This document shows, one piece after another, positions 8,364 to 19,617 of a stretch of DNA of 41,604 bases. Made by a program: the position numbers and the translations under genes. Within the stretch, counting starts at the first letter, position 1; each line of letters starts with the position of its first letter. Under the pieces are notes generated by a model. That model searched no databases, was not told where the DNA came from, and saw only the letters and a list, made by a program, of their open reading frames with translations. Source of the stretch: an uncultured Bacilli bacterium (lineage in GTDB: Bacteria > Bacillota_I > Bacilli_A > RF39 > UBA660). The DNA is taken from the NCBI GenBank assembly GCA_944351765.1, contig CALVPR010000011.1, forward strand, positions 1 to 41,604. Direction: 5' to 3'.

Positions 8364-8392
8364 TTGTCACAAATAAAAAAATACTATATAAT
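8364..8392 (+). promoter_or_regulatory. promoter of glmS
   Basis: TTGTCA (8364-8369) and a perfect TATAAT (8387-8392) with a 17-base spacer. Transcription would start near 8399, just before the ribozyme. Confidence 0.7.
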
Positions 8393-8424
8393 AAAGTAAA
8401 AGATAGTATAAGAAAGGAGTAATA

Positions 8425-8516
8425 CATCTTTAGCGCCTGCTTCTACTGGAAGGACGAGGATTAGTAGTTATCGAAATATTCGGCGGATGCTACTACGGGA
8501 AATCGTTAGATATATT
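8425..8516 (+). ncRNA. glmS ribozyme (glucosamine-6-phosphate-activated)
   Basis: The glmS leader carries the conserved ribozyme blocks in the right order: TAGCGCC (8431-8437), GGACGAGGA (8452-8460), TTATCGAAATATTCGGCGGATG (8468-8489 region, the ATTCGGCGGATG core) and a final paired segment CTACTACGGGAAATCGTTAG. Cleavage is expected between A8432 and G8433. Stems CTTC/GAAG and AGTAG/CTACT are visible. In this riboswitch class glucosamine-6-phosphate acts as a cofactor for self-cleavage, which destabilises the mRNA and lowers GlmS. The 3' part appears short compared with the Bacillus version. Confidence 0.92.
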
Positions 8517-8572
8517 TTAAAAAGTAAAATCAAAATTATAACAAAGAATATATCATAAGAAGGAGAAAAATT

Positions 8573-10306
8573 ATGTGTGGAATAATCGGATACGTAGGTA
8601 AAAATAAATGTATGAGTATCCTTATAAACGGAATTAAATCTTTAGAATATCGAGGATATGATTCAGTTGGTATTGCCTACTATTTGGATAATTTAATAAA
8701 TATAAAAAAAGATACAGGAAGAATAAAAGATTTAGAAAAAGAATTAGATATAAATACTGATAGTTATATTGGTATAGGTCATACTAGATGGGCTACTCAT
8801 GGTGGTGTTACAAAATATAATGCGCACCCACATAGAATTAATAAAATAACATTAGTCCATAATGGTATTATTGAAAACTATTTAGAATTAAAAAAAGAAC
8901 TAATAAATAATAATTATAAATTTATAAGTGATACTGATACAGAAGTAGCATGTGCTTATATAGATTTTCTATATAATAAATACAACGATATGTATACTTG
9001 TTTAGAAAAAATTAAAGATATATTTATAGGTAGTTATGCATTATGTATATTATGTGATGATGATCCTAATACTTTGTATGTTACTAAAAAAGGAAGTCCT
9101 ATGATTATTGGAATATCTAATGATGGTAATATTATTGCATCAGATATATCCGCTATTGTTAATTATACTAAAGAATATATAATACTTGAAGATAATGATA
9201 TAGGTATTATTAATAAAGATAAATATATTATATATAATAATGGTAATACTATTAATAGAGAAATACTTACTTTCGATAAAAATATTGATAGTATTAGTAA
9301 AAATGGATATGATCACTATATGTTAAAAGAAATATATGAACAAGATAATTTAATTACTAATACTATTAGGCATTATATTGATAATAAATTACCTGATATT
9401 AGTAAATATAAACATATTTATATTGTTGGTTGTGGTAGCGCTTATCACGCTGGACTTGTTGGGAAATATTATATAGAGAATTTTTTAAATATACCAGTAA
9501 CGGTTGAAATAGCAAGTGAATTTAGATATAAGAAATTATTTATAAACAATGATGATTTAGTTATTGCCATATCCCAGTCTGGTGAAACTGCTGATACTAT
9601 TGAAGCCGTTAAAATAGCTAAAAAATATAAAGCTAAAGTTCTGGGTATTGTTAATACTTATAAAAGCACTATTGCAAGAATTAGTGATGAAGTAATATAT
9701 ATTAATGCCGGTATTGAAGTTGCAGTTGCTACTACTAAAGCATATAGCTTGCAAGTATTATATTTAATATTACTTTCATTAAATAATAAAATTAATATAA
9801 ATAATATTAGTAATGATATAAAGAAAATATATGATATAGATTATTCTAAATATGTAAATAGTATATATAATAAAGAACATGTATTCTTTATTGGAAGAGG
9901 AATAGATTATTATTTATCTTTAGAAGGAAGTTTAAAATTAAAAGAGATATCTTATATACATGCTGAAAGTTATGCCGCTGGAGAGCTTAAACATGGAACT
10001 ATTTCTTTAATTGAAGAGGGCACTCCAGTTATTGCTATTATTACCGATAAAAGTCTTGCTAGTAAAACAATTAGCAATATTAAAGAAGTTCTTGCAAGAG
10101 GAGCTTATGTAATACTTATATGTAATGAAAATATTAATGTAGATAATGATATATATAATGAATTAATAACTATACCTGATAATAATTATTTAACACCAAT
10201 ACTTGCAATTATCAGTATGCAACTACTTTCTTATTATGTTGCTAAAAAAAGAGATTGTGATATTGATAAACCAAAAAATCTGGCTAAATCAGTTACAGTA
10301 GAGTAA
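8573..10306 (+). CDS. glmS: glutamine-fructose-6-phosphate aminotransferase
   Basis: GlmS makes glucosamine-6-phosphate from fructose-6-phosphate and glutamine, the first step toward UDP-GlcNAc and peptidoglycan. The protein is 577 residues, slightly short of the usual 600. It starts MCGIIGYVG with the catalytic Cys2 of the N-terminal glutaminase domain, followed by GHTRWATHG. Two SIS sugar-isomerase domains follow (for example ISQSGETADT and the second domain with LKEISYIHAE), and it ends KPKNLAKSVTVE as in other GlmS. The ATG has GAAGGAG nine bases upstream. It is preceded by a glmS ribozyme in the same transcript, so it should be under product feedback. Confidence 0.97.
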   Translation: MCGIIGYVGKNKCMSILINGIKSLEYRGYDSVGIAYYLDNLINIKKDTGRIKDLEKELDINTDSYIGIGHTRWATHGGVTKYNAHPHRINKITLVHNGIIENYLELKKELINNNYKFISDTDTEVACAYIDFLYNKYNDMYTCLEKIKDIFIGSYALCILCDDDPNTLYVTKKGSPMIIGISNDGNIIASDISAIVNYTKEYIILEDNDIGIINKDKYIIYNNGNTINREILTFDKNIDSISKNGYDHYMLKEIYEQDNLITNTIRHYIDNKLPDISKYKHIYIVGCGSAYHAGLVGKYYIENFLNIPVTVEIASEFRYKKLFINNDDLVIAISQSGETADTIEAVKIAKKYKAKVLGIVNTYKSTIARISDEVIYINAGIEVAVATTKAYSLQVLYLILLSLNNKININNISNDIKKIYDIDYSKYVNSIYNKEHVFFIGRGIDYYLSLEGSLKLKEISYIHAESYAAGELKHGTISLIEEGTPVIAIITDKSLASKTISNIKEVLARGAYVILICNENINVDNDIYNELITIPDNNYLTPILAIISMQLLSYYVAKKRDCDIDKPKNLAKSVTVE

Positions 10307-10309
10307 AAA

Positions 10310-10353
10310 TTCATTTGCAAAAAATATCAAATTTAAGAAGTTTTGCAAATGAA
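10310..10353. repeat. 13-bp inverted repeat upstream of the second ATPase
   Basis: TTCATTTGCAAAA (10310-10322) and TTTTGCAAATGAA (10341-10353) are perfect inverted copies with an 18-base gap. They lie between the glmS stop and the promoter at 10364. There is no T tract, so it is not an obvious glmS terminator. It could be an operator. Confidence 0.55.
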
Positions 10354-10363
10354 CTTGCAAAAC

Positions 10364-10392
10364 TTTACAAAATAATGTTTTTATGATACAAT
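10364..10392 (+). promoter_or_regulatory. promoter of the 10410-11618 ATPase gene
   Basis: TTTACA (10364-10369) and TACAAT (10387-10392) are 17 bases apart, with the ATG at 10410. Confidence 0.6.
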
Positions 10393-10409
10393 TTTAACAG
10401 GTGATAAAA

Positions 10410-11618
10410 ATGATTTTAAGAGAAAATTACTTAAAAAAGTTAATTGATGCAAAAGATACAGAATTTATCAAAGTAATAACAGGAGTTAGAAGAAGTGGAA
10501 AATCTACATTATTACTTATGTTTAAAGATTATTTAATTAATAATGGTATTAAAAATGATAATATAATTTATATTAACTTTGAATCCGCTATATATGATGA
10601 TATAAAAAATTATAAAGATTTGTATAATTATATTAAAGATAAAATTAAAAATGATAAAGTTTATGTTTTATTAGACGAAGTACAAAATGTAGAATCTTGG
10701 GAAAAAGCAATAAATTCTTTTAAAGTTGATTTTGATGTAGATATATATATAACAGGTTCTAATGCTTATTTATTATCATCAGAATTATCAACATTACTTT
10801 CAGGTAGATACATAGAAATAAAAATGTATCCATTATCATTTAAAGAATATTTACTATTTAACAATTATGATAATAATAACATTGATGATAAATTTAATGA
10901 ATATTTAAAATATGGAGGACTTCCTGCGATAACATTAATAAAGAAAAATAATGAATTAGTTTTATCATATTTAAATGATATCTATAACACAATTGTAAAA
11001 AAAGATATAATTGATAGAAATAATATAAAAGATACAGCTCTTCTAGAAAACATAATAAAATATTTGTCTAATAATATAGGGAGTCCTATATCAGCATCAA
11101 AAATAAGCGACTATTTAAATAGTAATAAAATAACCACAAAATCTAATCATCAAACAATAGATAATTACTTAAACATGTTAGAAAAGTCATTTATTATGTA
11201 TAAAGCTGATAGAACTGATATTAAAAGTAAAGCTTTACTTAAAACACTTGGTAAATATTATATATCAGATACTGGTATAAGAAATATAATATTAGGGTTT
11301 AGAAATATTAATGAAGGACATTTACTTGAAAATGTTGTTTATCTAGAATTATTAAGAAGAGGATTTAAGGTAAATATAGGAAAAACAAATGATTATGAAG
11401 TAGATTTTGTTGCTGAAAATCCTAATACTATTAAATATTATCAAGTAACTAGAACTTTAGCGGATGAAAAAGTTAAAACTAGAGAATTAAGAAGTTTAGA
11501 AAGTATTGATGATAATTATGAAAAAACTATATTAACTATGGATAAAACAATTAATAACGATTATAATGGTATAAAAGTTATTAATATAATAGATTGGTTG
11601 TTACAAAATGAAATTTAA
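10410..11618 (+). CDS. AAA_14/DUF4143-family ATPase, second copy
   Basis: A 402-residue paralogue of the ATPase at 6977-8218. Walker A is GVRRSGKS (residues 25-32), Walker B is YVLLDEVQ, then ITGSNAYLLS, and a C-terminal DUF4143 region with YYISDTGIRN and YEVDFVAEN. The best start is the ATG at 10410, with AGGTGA six bases upstream. A GTG at 10401 lies inside that ribosome site. It is transcribed from its own promoter and ends at a strong terminator. Two such ATPases on either side of glmS, on opposite strands and each with an inverted repeat in front, suggest an old duplication or independent insertions at this spot. The role is unknown. Confidence 0.85.
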   Translation: MILRENYLKKLIDAKDTEFIKVITGVRRSGKSTLLLMFKDYLINNGIKNDNIIYINFESAIYDDIKNYKDLYNYIKDKIKNDKVYVLLDEVQNVESWEKAINSFKVDFDVDIYITGSNAYLLSSELSTLLSGRYIEIKMYPLSFKEYLLFNNYDNNNIDDKFNEYLKYGGLPAITLIKKNNELVLSYLNDIYNTIVKKDIIDRNNIKDTALLENIIKYLSNNIGSPISASKISDYLNSNKITTKSNHQTIDNYLNMLEKSFIMYKADRTDIKSKALLKTLGKYYISDTGIRNIILGFRNINEGHLLENVVYLELLRRGFKVNIGKTNDYEVDFVAENPNTIKYYQVTRTLADEKVKTRELRSLESIDDNYEKTILTMDKTINNDYNGIKVINIIDWLLQNEI

Positions 11619-11655
11619 AGGAACTAATTAATTTGTTAGTTCCTTTTATTTTTTT
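11617..11655. terminator. hairpin terminator between converging genes
   Basis: AAAGGAACTAA pairs with TTAGTTCCTTT around an 8-base loop, followed by TTATTTTTTT on the plus strand. It ends the ATPase gene and probably also serves the converging pncC gene, whose stop is at 11654. Confidence 0.85.
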
Positions 11656-12136
11656 ATCGTTTTATAATACTCATTAACATATTGATAATTAATGAAATAA
11701 CTAATTCTTTGTTTTCTTTTCTACTTTGTTTTGTTACTTCAATACTGCCATTATAAAATTTATCATTATCTTTATCATAGATACTTACATAAACAATGTT
11801 ATCTTGTCCATATAAATTATTTTTATCTACTCTATTTAATTTACCAGTAATACCTATCCCATAATTAGAGTTAGCAAAAGCACTTATATTTCTACTCATT
11901 TCTTCTGCTGTTTTTATACTATAAACAGAATACTTATCAATTATATCAGCATCTACTCCCATTTTTATCTTATATTCATTTGAATAAGTTACAGCACTAA
12001 ATTTAAGGACTTCACTAGCACCTTCAATATTCGTAATAGCATTGGCTACTCCACCGCCAGTACAAGACTCCATTGTTGATATTGTCTTATTCTTTTCTGT
12101 TAATATTTTTATTATTTCTTTTAACTTATTATCCAT
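11654..12136 (-). CDS. pncC: CinA C-terminal family nicotinamide-nucleotide amidase
   Basis: A 160-residue stand-alone CinA C-terminal domain. In characterised members (PncC) this domain deamidates nicotinamide mononucleotide to nicotinic acid mononucleotide, recycling NAD breakdown products. The family signature TMESCTGGGVANAIT is at residues 20-34, with the catalytic Ser in ESCTGG. SAVTYSNEYK and GIGITGKL follow. The usual GPxG after TGI is altered (GITGKLNRVDKNN), so it may be a divergent member. The start has GTAGGAGGATTTT. It is the last gene of the run beginning at hrcA, 53 bases after the preceding gene. Confidence 0.8.
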   Translation of the reverse strand: MDNKLKEIIKILTEKNKTISTMESCTGGGVANAITNIEGASEVLKFSAVTYSNEYKIKMGVDADIIDKYSVYSIKTAEEMSRNISAFANSNYGIGITGKLNRVDKNNLYGQDNIVYVSIYDKDNDKFYNGSIEVTKQSRKENKELVISLIINMLMSIIKR

Positions 12137-12189
12137 AAAATCCTCCTACATACACTATAATAAAAAATATATAAATTAATATATATTTT

Positions 12190-12933
12190 CTATAAACTAC
12201 TTCTAAAAGACTTTAATTCTTTAATAAAATCTACTGTTTCTTCTTCATCTGTTATATTATAAAGTCTATCCTTATTAGTTTTTAATAATTCTTGGTAGCT
12301 AATAATAGCCTCTTCTTCTTGCTTCTTTTCATAATCAGTAAGTTCTATTGTTTGAGGTTTTAACTCTTCTTCCATTTTTTTAGATATTTCTTCTGCAAAT
12401 GATATTTTTTCTGGTTTTGGTTCTTCCTGTACTTTATCTGGTTTATTTATTTCATCTTTACTAATACTTACTATGTTTACCATATCTTTATTTTCTTCCT
12501 TCTTAATACTAATTGGAGAAGTTTGATATCTAGTAGATATTTCTCTTAAAACATTTTTAGAATATGGTCCTTCAACTTGTTTAGAAACAATTTCTTTTTC
12601 TTGCACTACTTCCTCTTTTTGAGGGACTTCTTCTTTCTTTACTGCTATTACTTGTTCTATTTTTTTCTCTTCTTTAATATTTGATGGCTCAACTACTTCT
12701 TGTTTAATTTCTGGGTTAGTTTCCACTTTAGGTTTATCAAGTTCACTTTTAACGGTATCTCTTAAATTCTTTTTTAATTCTTCTATTACAAAAACTAATT
12801 GTTTATTTTTTTTATACAAATTAACTGATAATATAATCAAAAAGAAAAAAGCAAATATTGCTGACCAAAACATAACCAAACTAACTGTACTTAAACTATT
12901 ATAAAATTGTCCAAAAGTATCTAATAAACTCAT
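12190..12933 (-). CDS. single-span membrane protein with acidic Lys/Glu-rich cytoplasmic tail
   Basis: A 247-residue protein with one hydrophobic helix (about residues 17-37). The rest is highly charged, low complexity and rich in Glu, Lys, Gln, Val and Pro (about residues 60-200), and is probably disordered or coiled coil. It ends with a short conserved-looking stretch (about 215-247). I recognise no family. The start is the ATG at 12933, preceded by GGAGTGA, which is also the end of rsmE. The in-frame ATG at 12951 lies inside rsmE. Close linkage to rsmE implies one transcript. A scaffold role at the membrane is only a guess. Confidence 0.7.
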   Translation of the reverse strand: MSLLDTFGQFYNSLSTVSLVMFWSAIFAFFFLIILSVNLYKKNKQLVFVIEELKKNLRDTVKSELDKPKVETNPEIKQEVVEPSNIKEEKKIEQVIAVKKEEVPQKEEVVQEKEIVSKQVEGPYSKNVLREISTRYQTSPISIKKEENKDMVNIVSISKDEINKPDKVQEEPKPEKISFAEEISKKMEEELKPQTIELTDYEKKQEEEAIISYQELLKTNKDRLYNITDEEETVDFIKELKSFRSSL

Positions 12934-12938
12934 TATAA

Positions 12939-13646
12939 TCACTCCATACAACTGTAATTTATAACGCTTGCAACATATATTGCGGCTGTTTCTACTCGAA
13001 GAACCCTACTACCTAATGAAACACTAATAAAATCATTATTATTTAAAAATTCTTCTTCCTTATCTGACACTCCACCTTCAGGCCCTATCACTATTATCAT
13101 TTTAACATATTCATCTTTAAATTGTAAATACTTATTGATAAAGTTATCCTTTTGTTTGACACTACAAACAAGTTTTTTATCATAATTTAATTTTACTAAT
13201 TCATTTAAAGTCATCGGTAAACTAACTTTAGGAATAATATTCCTTTTAGATTGTTCACTAGCTTCTTTACAAATAGAATTCCATCTTTCTACTTTTTTAT
13301 CTATTTTAGATTTGTCTAACTTTATAATGCTTCTTTCCATTACTAAAGGTATTATTTCTTTTACGCCCAATTCTGTTAATTTTTGAAGAATTAAATCAAA
13401 TTTTTGTTCTTTCACCATACCTATGGCAACAGTAACATCAACATTTAATTCATTATCTTCATTTATTTCATTAACAATTTCTATATCATAATTATCAATA
13501 ATTTTACATAAATATAATTTTTTATCATATATAACTTCAATATTATCATTAATATTCATACGCATTACTTTTTTTATATGATGAATATCACTATCTAACA
13601 ATATTATTTTATTATTAACTTTATCTTTAGCAAAATATCTTTGCAT
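12939..13646 (-). CDS. rsmE: 16S rRNA m3U1498 methyltransferase
   Basis: RsmE methylates N3 of U1498 in 16S rRNA using S-adenosylmethionine. The 235-residue protein has the N-terminal PUA-like domain (MQRYF... HHIKKVMRM) and a SPOUT methyltransferase domain with the knot signatures IIVIGPEGGVSDKEEEF and SLGSRVLRVETAAI, which are diagnostic. It starts at 13646 with AAAGGAAG upstream. RsmE next to dnaJ is the usual order in Bacillota (there often with prmA between), and a short AT-rich gap at 13647-13708 separates the two genes. Confidence 0.95.
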   Translation of the reverse strand: MQRYFAKDKVNNKIILLDSDIHHIKKVMRMNINDNIEVIYDKKLYLCKIIDNYDIEIVNEINEDNELNVDVTVAIGMVKEQKFDLILQKLTELGVKEIIPLVMERSIIKLDKSKIDKKVERWNSICKEASEQSKRNIIPKVSLPMTLNELVKLNYDKKLVCSVKQKDNFINKYLQFKDEYVKMIIVIGPEGGVSDKEEEFLNNNDFISVSLGSRVLRVETAAIYVASVINYSCME

Positions 13647-13708
13647 ACTATCTACTTCCTTTGCTATTTAGTATTATATACGAAAAAAAAAGAAAAGAAA
13701 AGAATATT

Positions 13709-14824
13709 TTAGTTATTTAAAAATTTTTTTATTTTTGATAATATTCCTTTATCTTCTTTCATTGTATCTTTTAAATTTTCAAATATTTTTTTCTCATCTT
13801 TAGTAAGTTTAGTAGGTATTATTACTTTTATAATTACATACATATCACCTTTACGATGTGATATAACATTTTCAACACCTTTACCTCTTAATTTTAACTT
13901 ACTTCCACTTTGAGTACCACTAGGTATAGTTAAATCAACTTTACCATAAATTGTAGGTACTTCTTTAACGCATCCTAAAACTGCATCAGGAATGTTTATT
14001 GGAAGTTCAATATATATATCATCTTCAACTCTTTGATATAATTCATGGTCTTTAACAGTAAACTCTATATATAAGTCTCCTGCTGGTCCCCCATTTATTC
14101 CTGCTTCTCCTTTTCCAGATAATCTTATTCTATTTTCGTTATCTACACCCGCAGGAACCGTTATAGTTATTGTTTTATTCTTTTTAACTTGACCTGTTCC
14201 ATTACATTTAGAACAAGCTTTTTCAAATGTAGTTCCTTTTCCTTTACATCTAGGACAAGTAGTTTTAGTTAAAAATGTTCCAAACATAGTTCGTTGTTCT
14301 GCAGTAATTGTTCCACTTCCATGACAATCAGGACAAGTTTTAGAATTAAAACCTCCTTTACCATCACATTCAGGACATTCATCAGTTATATCTAAATTAA
14401 TATCTTTTTTACATCCATGAACAGCTTCATCAAAAGTTATTGTCATGTGATATAATACATCATTACCACTTCTTGCTCTATTAGAACTTTTTCTTGAAGA
14501 TGATGAAAAGCCAAAGCCCATACCCCCTAAAATATCTTCGAATATATCTGACATACTTCCAAAATCAAAACCATCAAAACCAGAGAAACCGCCACTTGGA
14601 TTAGTAAAGGCACTATGGCCAAATTGATCATATTGACGTCTTTTATTTTCATCAGATAATACAGCATAAGCTTCTTGAGCTTCTTTAAATTTTTCAGCAG
14701 CATTAGGTTCTTTAGATACATCTGGATGATATTTTTTAGCAAGTTTTCTAAAGGCTGATTTTATTTCATCTTGACTAGCAGTTTTAGATACTCCTAAAAC
14801 TTCATAATAATCTCTTTTTTCCAT
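13709..14824 (-). CDS. dnaJ: chaperone DnaJ
   Basis: The Hsp40 co-chaperone that delivers unfolded proteins to DnaK and stimulates its ATPase. The 371-residue protein has the J domain (residues 5-70, HPD at 33-35), a Gly/Phe-rich linker (about 75-110), four CXXCXGXG zinc motifs ([32 protein letters not shown]) and the C-terminal peptide-binding domains. This is a full type I DnaJ. The start at 14824 has GGAAAGGAG upstream. Unusually, tldD and tldE lie between dnaK and dnaJ, and tldE ends three bases before this start. Confidence 0.97.
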   Translation of the reverse strand: MEKRDYYEVLGVSKTASQDEIKSAFRKLAKKYHPDVSKEPNAAEKFKEAQEAYAVLSDENKRRQYDQFGHSAFTNPSGGFSGFDGFDFGSMSDIFEDILGGMGFGFSSSSRKSSNRARSGNDVLYHMTITFDEAVHGCKKDINLDITDECPECDGKGGFNSKTCPDCHGSGTITAEQRTMFGTFLTKTTCPRCKGKGTTFEKACSKCNGTGQVKKNKTITITVPAGVDNENRIRLSGKGEAGINGGPAGDLYIEFTVKDHELYQRVEDDIYIELPINIPDAVLGCVKEVPTIYGKVDLTIPSGTQSGSKLKLRGKGVENVISHRKGDMYVIIKVIIPTKLTKDEKKIFENLKDTMKEDKGILSKIKKFLNN

Positions 14825-14827
14825 ATT

Positions 14828-16099
14828 TTACTCCTTTCCAACAATTGTAATATTGTCAAACAATATTGATGGAGATCCTCCAGTTACACTAAACATTTCT
14901 AAATCATTACCAACACATATTACATTATTAAATAATTCTTTTAAAGCAGTTTGCATAATTATTAATTTAAGAGACTTACTTATTTTACCATTTATAACTT
15001 CATATCCTGTAGCTTGAAGAGATAATTCTCCTGTTATTACATTTGCACCAGCATGAAGTCCTTCTAACGAATCTATAATTATTCCATTATTCATCTTTTT
15101 AATTAAATCTTCATAACTATCACTACCTGGTACTATATACATATTTCTAACACCACCACTTGTACCAGTTGGCTTTTTTCCCTCAATTATTGCATTTTTA
15201 TTATCATATAATTTAGTAATAAACTTCCCGTCCTTAACTAGTTCTTTATAATAAGTGGCATTACCTTCCATATCAAAAAGTCTAGTTCCTACTAAATTAT
15301 TATTTGTTGGATCTTCTACAATAGTTATTTTATCTGAAAATATTTTTTTATTATAATCTTTAGTAAGTGGCGATAAATTATTTCTTATTTGTTCAGCATC
15401 ATACATATCTTTATATCGATTTAATATTTTAAATACTTGTTCATTTTTAATAATTACATTATATTTATTGGTTTTACATGATACTGCTTTTATTTTTGCT
15501 TCTACATCTTTTATAGTTTCAATAAATTTTTCTTCTATTTTTGAAAAATCATATTTAAGACTAATTAAATTAAACCATCCAGTTTGATTAATTCCTTCTT
15601 CTTTCCAAACAATCTCTCCATAAATATAATTAATATTACTAGTATCTATAAGTTCTACATCCTTATTAACAATACTAATTTTGTTATATTTATCAGTGTA
15701 ATACATATTAATATTCTCAATATTTGGATACTTTTCTTTATATTTATTCAAACTGATTAAATCATTTATAATTTTTTTATAATCTTTATCTTCTTTTTCT
15801 TTTGCATTATTTCTTATGTCTATATTACGAGCAAAAGTTGTATCTTCTTCTTTATCTAGTGCATTAGTAAAATCAATAATATTATTAATGATTGTTTCTG
15901 GGTTACTTATATCTTCCGTATTTATTGTTACTATCTTATTATTATATAAAGCTTTAATTCGATATGAATTAGTAGAAGAACTTTCATATTTTTCTAATTT
16001 ATCATTCATAGTTTCAATAGAGGTAGTAATGTCTTCATCCACAAATACTTCTATTTTAATATTTTTACTATTTGCTAGTTTTAGTAATTCATCTATCAT
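14828..16099 (-). CDS. tldE: TldE/PmbA-like metalloprotease subunit
   Basis: The TldE (PmbA) partner of the TldD/TldE protease, known for maturing the peptide antibiotic microcin B17 and degrading the CcdA antitoxin in E. coli. In E. coli the metal site is in TldD and TldE has a structural role. The 423-residue protein shows the family C-terminal features, such as GTRLFDMEG, LHAGANVITGELSLQATGYE and the terminal TGGSPSILFDNITIVGKE. There is no HExxxH motif, as expected for TldE. It starts one base after the tldD stop with GGGAGG inside the tldD end, so the two are translationally coupled and surely form a complex. Confidence 0.88.
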   Translation of the reverse strand: MIDELLKLANSKNIKIEVFVDEDITTSIETMNDKLEKYESSSTNSYRIKALYNNKIVTINTEDISNPETIINNIIDFTNALDKEEDTTFARNIDIRNNAKEKEDKDYKKIINDLISLNKYKEKYPNIENINMYYTDKYNKISIVNKDVELIDTSNINYIYGEIVWKEEGINQTGWFNLISLKYDFSKIEEKFIETIKDVEAKIKAVSCKTNKYNVIIKNEQVFKILNRYKDMYDAEQIRNNLSPLTKDYNKKIFSDKITIVEDPTNNNLVGTRLFDMEGNATYYKELVKDGKFITKLYDNKNAIIEGKKPTGTSGGVRNMYIVPGSDSYEDLIKKMNNGIIIDSLEGLHAGANVITGELSLQATGYEVINGKISKSLKLIIMQTALKELFNNVICVGNDLEMFSVTGGSPSILFDNITIVGKE

Positions 16100-16100
16100 T

Positions 16101-17474
16101 TTAATTGCCTCCCACTAATATTTTGGACACTTTAATAGTAGGTTCTCCAATTGTTACTGGAACATTTCCACTTTTAGAGCCACAAAAACCTGTATCAAAA
16201 CGTAGGTCATCACTAACCATTTCAACATTTTTTAATATGTCTATTGTATTACCAATAAGACTACCACCTAAAACCATATCTGTTACTTTTCCATTTTCAA
16301 TTAGATATGCTTCATTTACAGAGAAATTAAAGTCACCAGTTACTGGATCAACACTTCCTCCACCCATATTAGTAGCATATATTCCATAATCAATACTTTT
16401 TATCATGTCTTCAATTTTATCAGTAGAAGGTGCTAAATAAGTATTATTCATTCTAGAAGTTGGTGCATATTTATAATTTTCACGTCTTCCAGAACCAGTA
16501 ATATTCATATTCATTTTACGATTATTTAATTCATCTATTAAATATCCTTTTAGTATTCCATTTTCAATTAATATATTTTTTTGTGGTTGATTTCCTTCAT
16601 CATCAACATTAGTGGTACCCCAATAATTATTAAGTGTCCCATCATCAATAATAGTTACTTTATCACTAGCAACTTTTTCTCCTAATTTACCTGATAATAC
16701 CGATGTTCCTAACGCTACTGTTGTTGCTTCCATCGAATGACCACACGCTTCATGAAAGATTACAGCTCCAAAGCCTGGGCCAATAATTACCGGCATTTCA
16801 CCACTTGGGCATGGTTTAGCACTTAACTTTTTAACAGCAGATTCTGCTAATAATGTTACTTCTTTTTCAATGTCAATAGTATCCACTAATTCATATCCCC
16901 CACTTAATCCAAAAGTCTTCATACTATTAGTTTGTTTATCATTAGATTCTGCTACAACATTTATAATGAGTCTTGTAAGAACCCTATTATCTTCTACATA
17001 ATTTAAACTATTATTAGCAATAGTAACTTTCCCATCATATTCATAAAAACTAGCATCTACTTGAACTATTTTATCACTATAGCTTCTTGCTATCTTATCT
17101 ATTTTATATAGATATTCTTTCTTCTTATCATCAGATAATTCGTCATGTGTAGTTTTAACTTTTGTTTTATAAACTTTTAAATCATTTAATGCTATATTAG
17201 ACATCTTTTTATTATCACTAAAATTTTTAGTTAAATTATCTACTAAATTATTAATACTATTATTATCAAGTTTATTAGAATATCCATATACTATATCATT
17301 ATTATTAGCAATTCTAATACCTATTCCCTTTAAATAATTATAGTTTATTTTATCTAACTTACCATTTAATAATTTATATACTTTTGTAATAGATTCTTCT
17401 TCAAAAGTTTCACAAAAGTCTACTTCTTTACTCAAAATTTTGTTAATTATACTTTCTAGTGTAACTTTGTTCAT
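16101..17474 (-). CDS. tldD: TldD metalloprotease catalytic subunit
   Basis: The catalytic subunit of the TldD/TldE zinc protease, which trims unfolded peptides in the cytoplasm. The 457-residue protein has the metal motif HEACGH at residues 241-246 in the context FHEACGHSMEAT, then the C-terminal metal-binding TGFCGSKSG and GGNP-like loops. It starts at 17474 with AAGGGAG upstream and is followed by tldE after one base. The pair is inserted between dnaK and dnaJ. A hairpin at 17499-17520 lies between dnaK and tldD. Confidence 0.93.
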   Translation of the reverse strand: MNKVTLESIINKILSKEVDFCETFEEESITKVYKLLNGKLDKINYNYLKGIGIRIANNNDIVYGYSNKLDNNSINNLVDNLTKNFSDNKKMSNIALNDLKVYKTKVKTTHDELSDDKKKEYLYKIDKIARSYSDKIVQVDASFYEYDGKVTIANNSLNYVEDNRVLTRLIINVVAESNDKQTNSMKTFGLSGGYELVDTIDIEKEVTLLAESAVKKLSAKPCPSGEMPVIIGPGFGAVIFHEACGHSMEATTVALGTSVLSGKLGEKVASDKVTIIDDGTLNNYWGTTNVDDEGNQPQKNILIENGILKGYLIDELNNRKMNMNITGSGRRENYKYAPTSRMNNTYLAPSTDKIEDMIKSIDYGIYATNMGGGSVDPVTGDFNFSVNEAYLIENGKVTDMVLGGSLIGNTIDILKNVEMVSDDLRFDTGFCGSKSGNVPVTIGEPTIKVSKILVGGN

Positions 17475-17498
17475 ATATTCTCCCTTAGATTAAACATG

Positions 17499-17520
17499 AG
17501 CAATGCCCTAAGGCATTGCT
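17499..17520 (-). terminator. hairpin between dnaK and tldD, weak terminator or processing site
   Basis: AGCAATGCC pairs perfectly with GGCATTGCT around a four-base loop, 10 bases after the dnaK stop. Only scattered Ts follow on the minus strand, so it probably attenuates or protects the dnaK mRNA rather than fully stopping transcription. Confidence 0.6.
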
Positions 17521-17529
17521 TCATATTAA

Positions 17530-19610
<2,081 letters not shown>

Positions 19611-19617
19611 ACAACCT

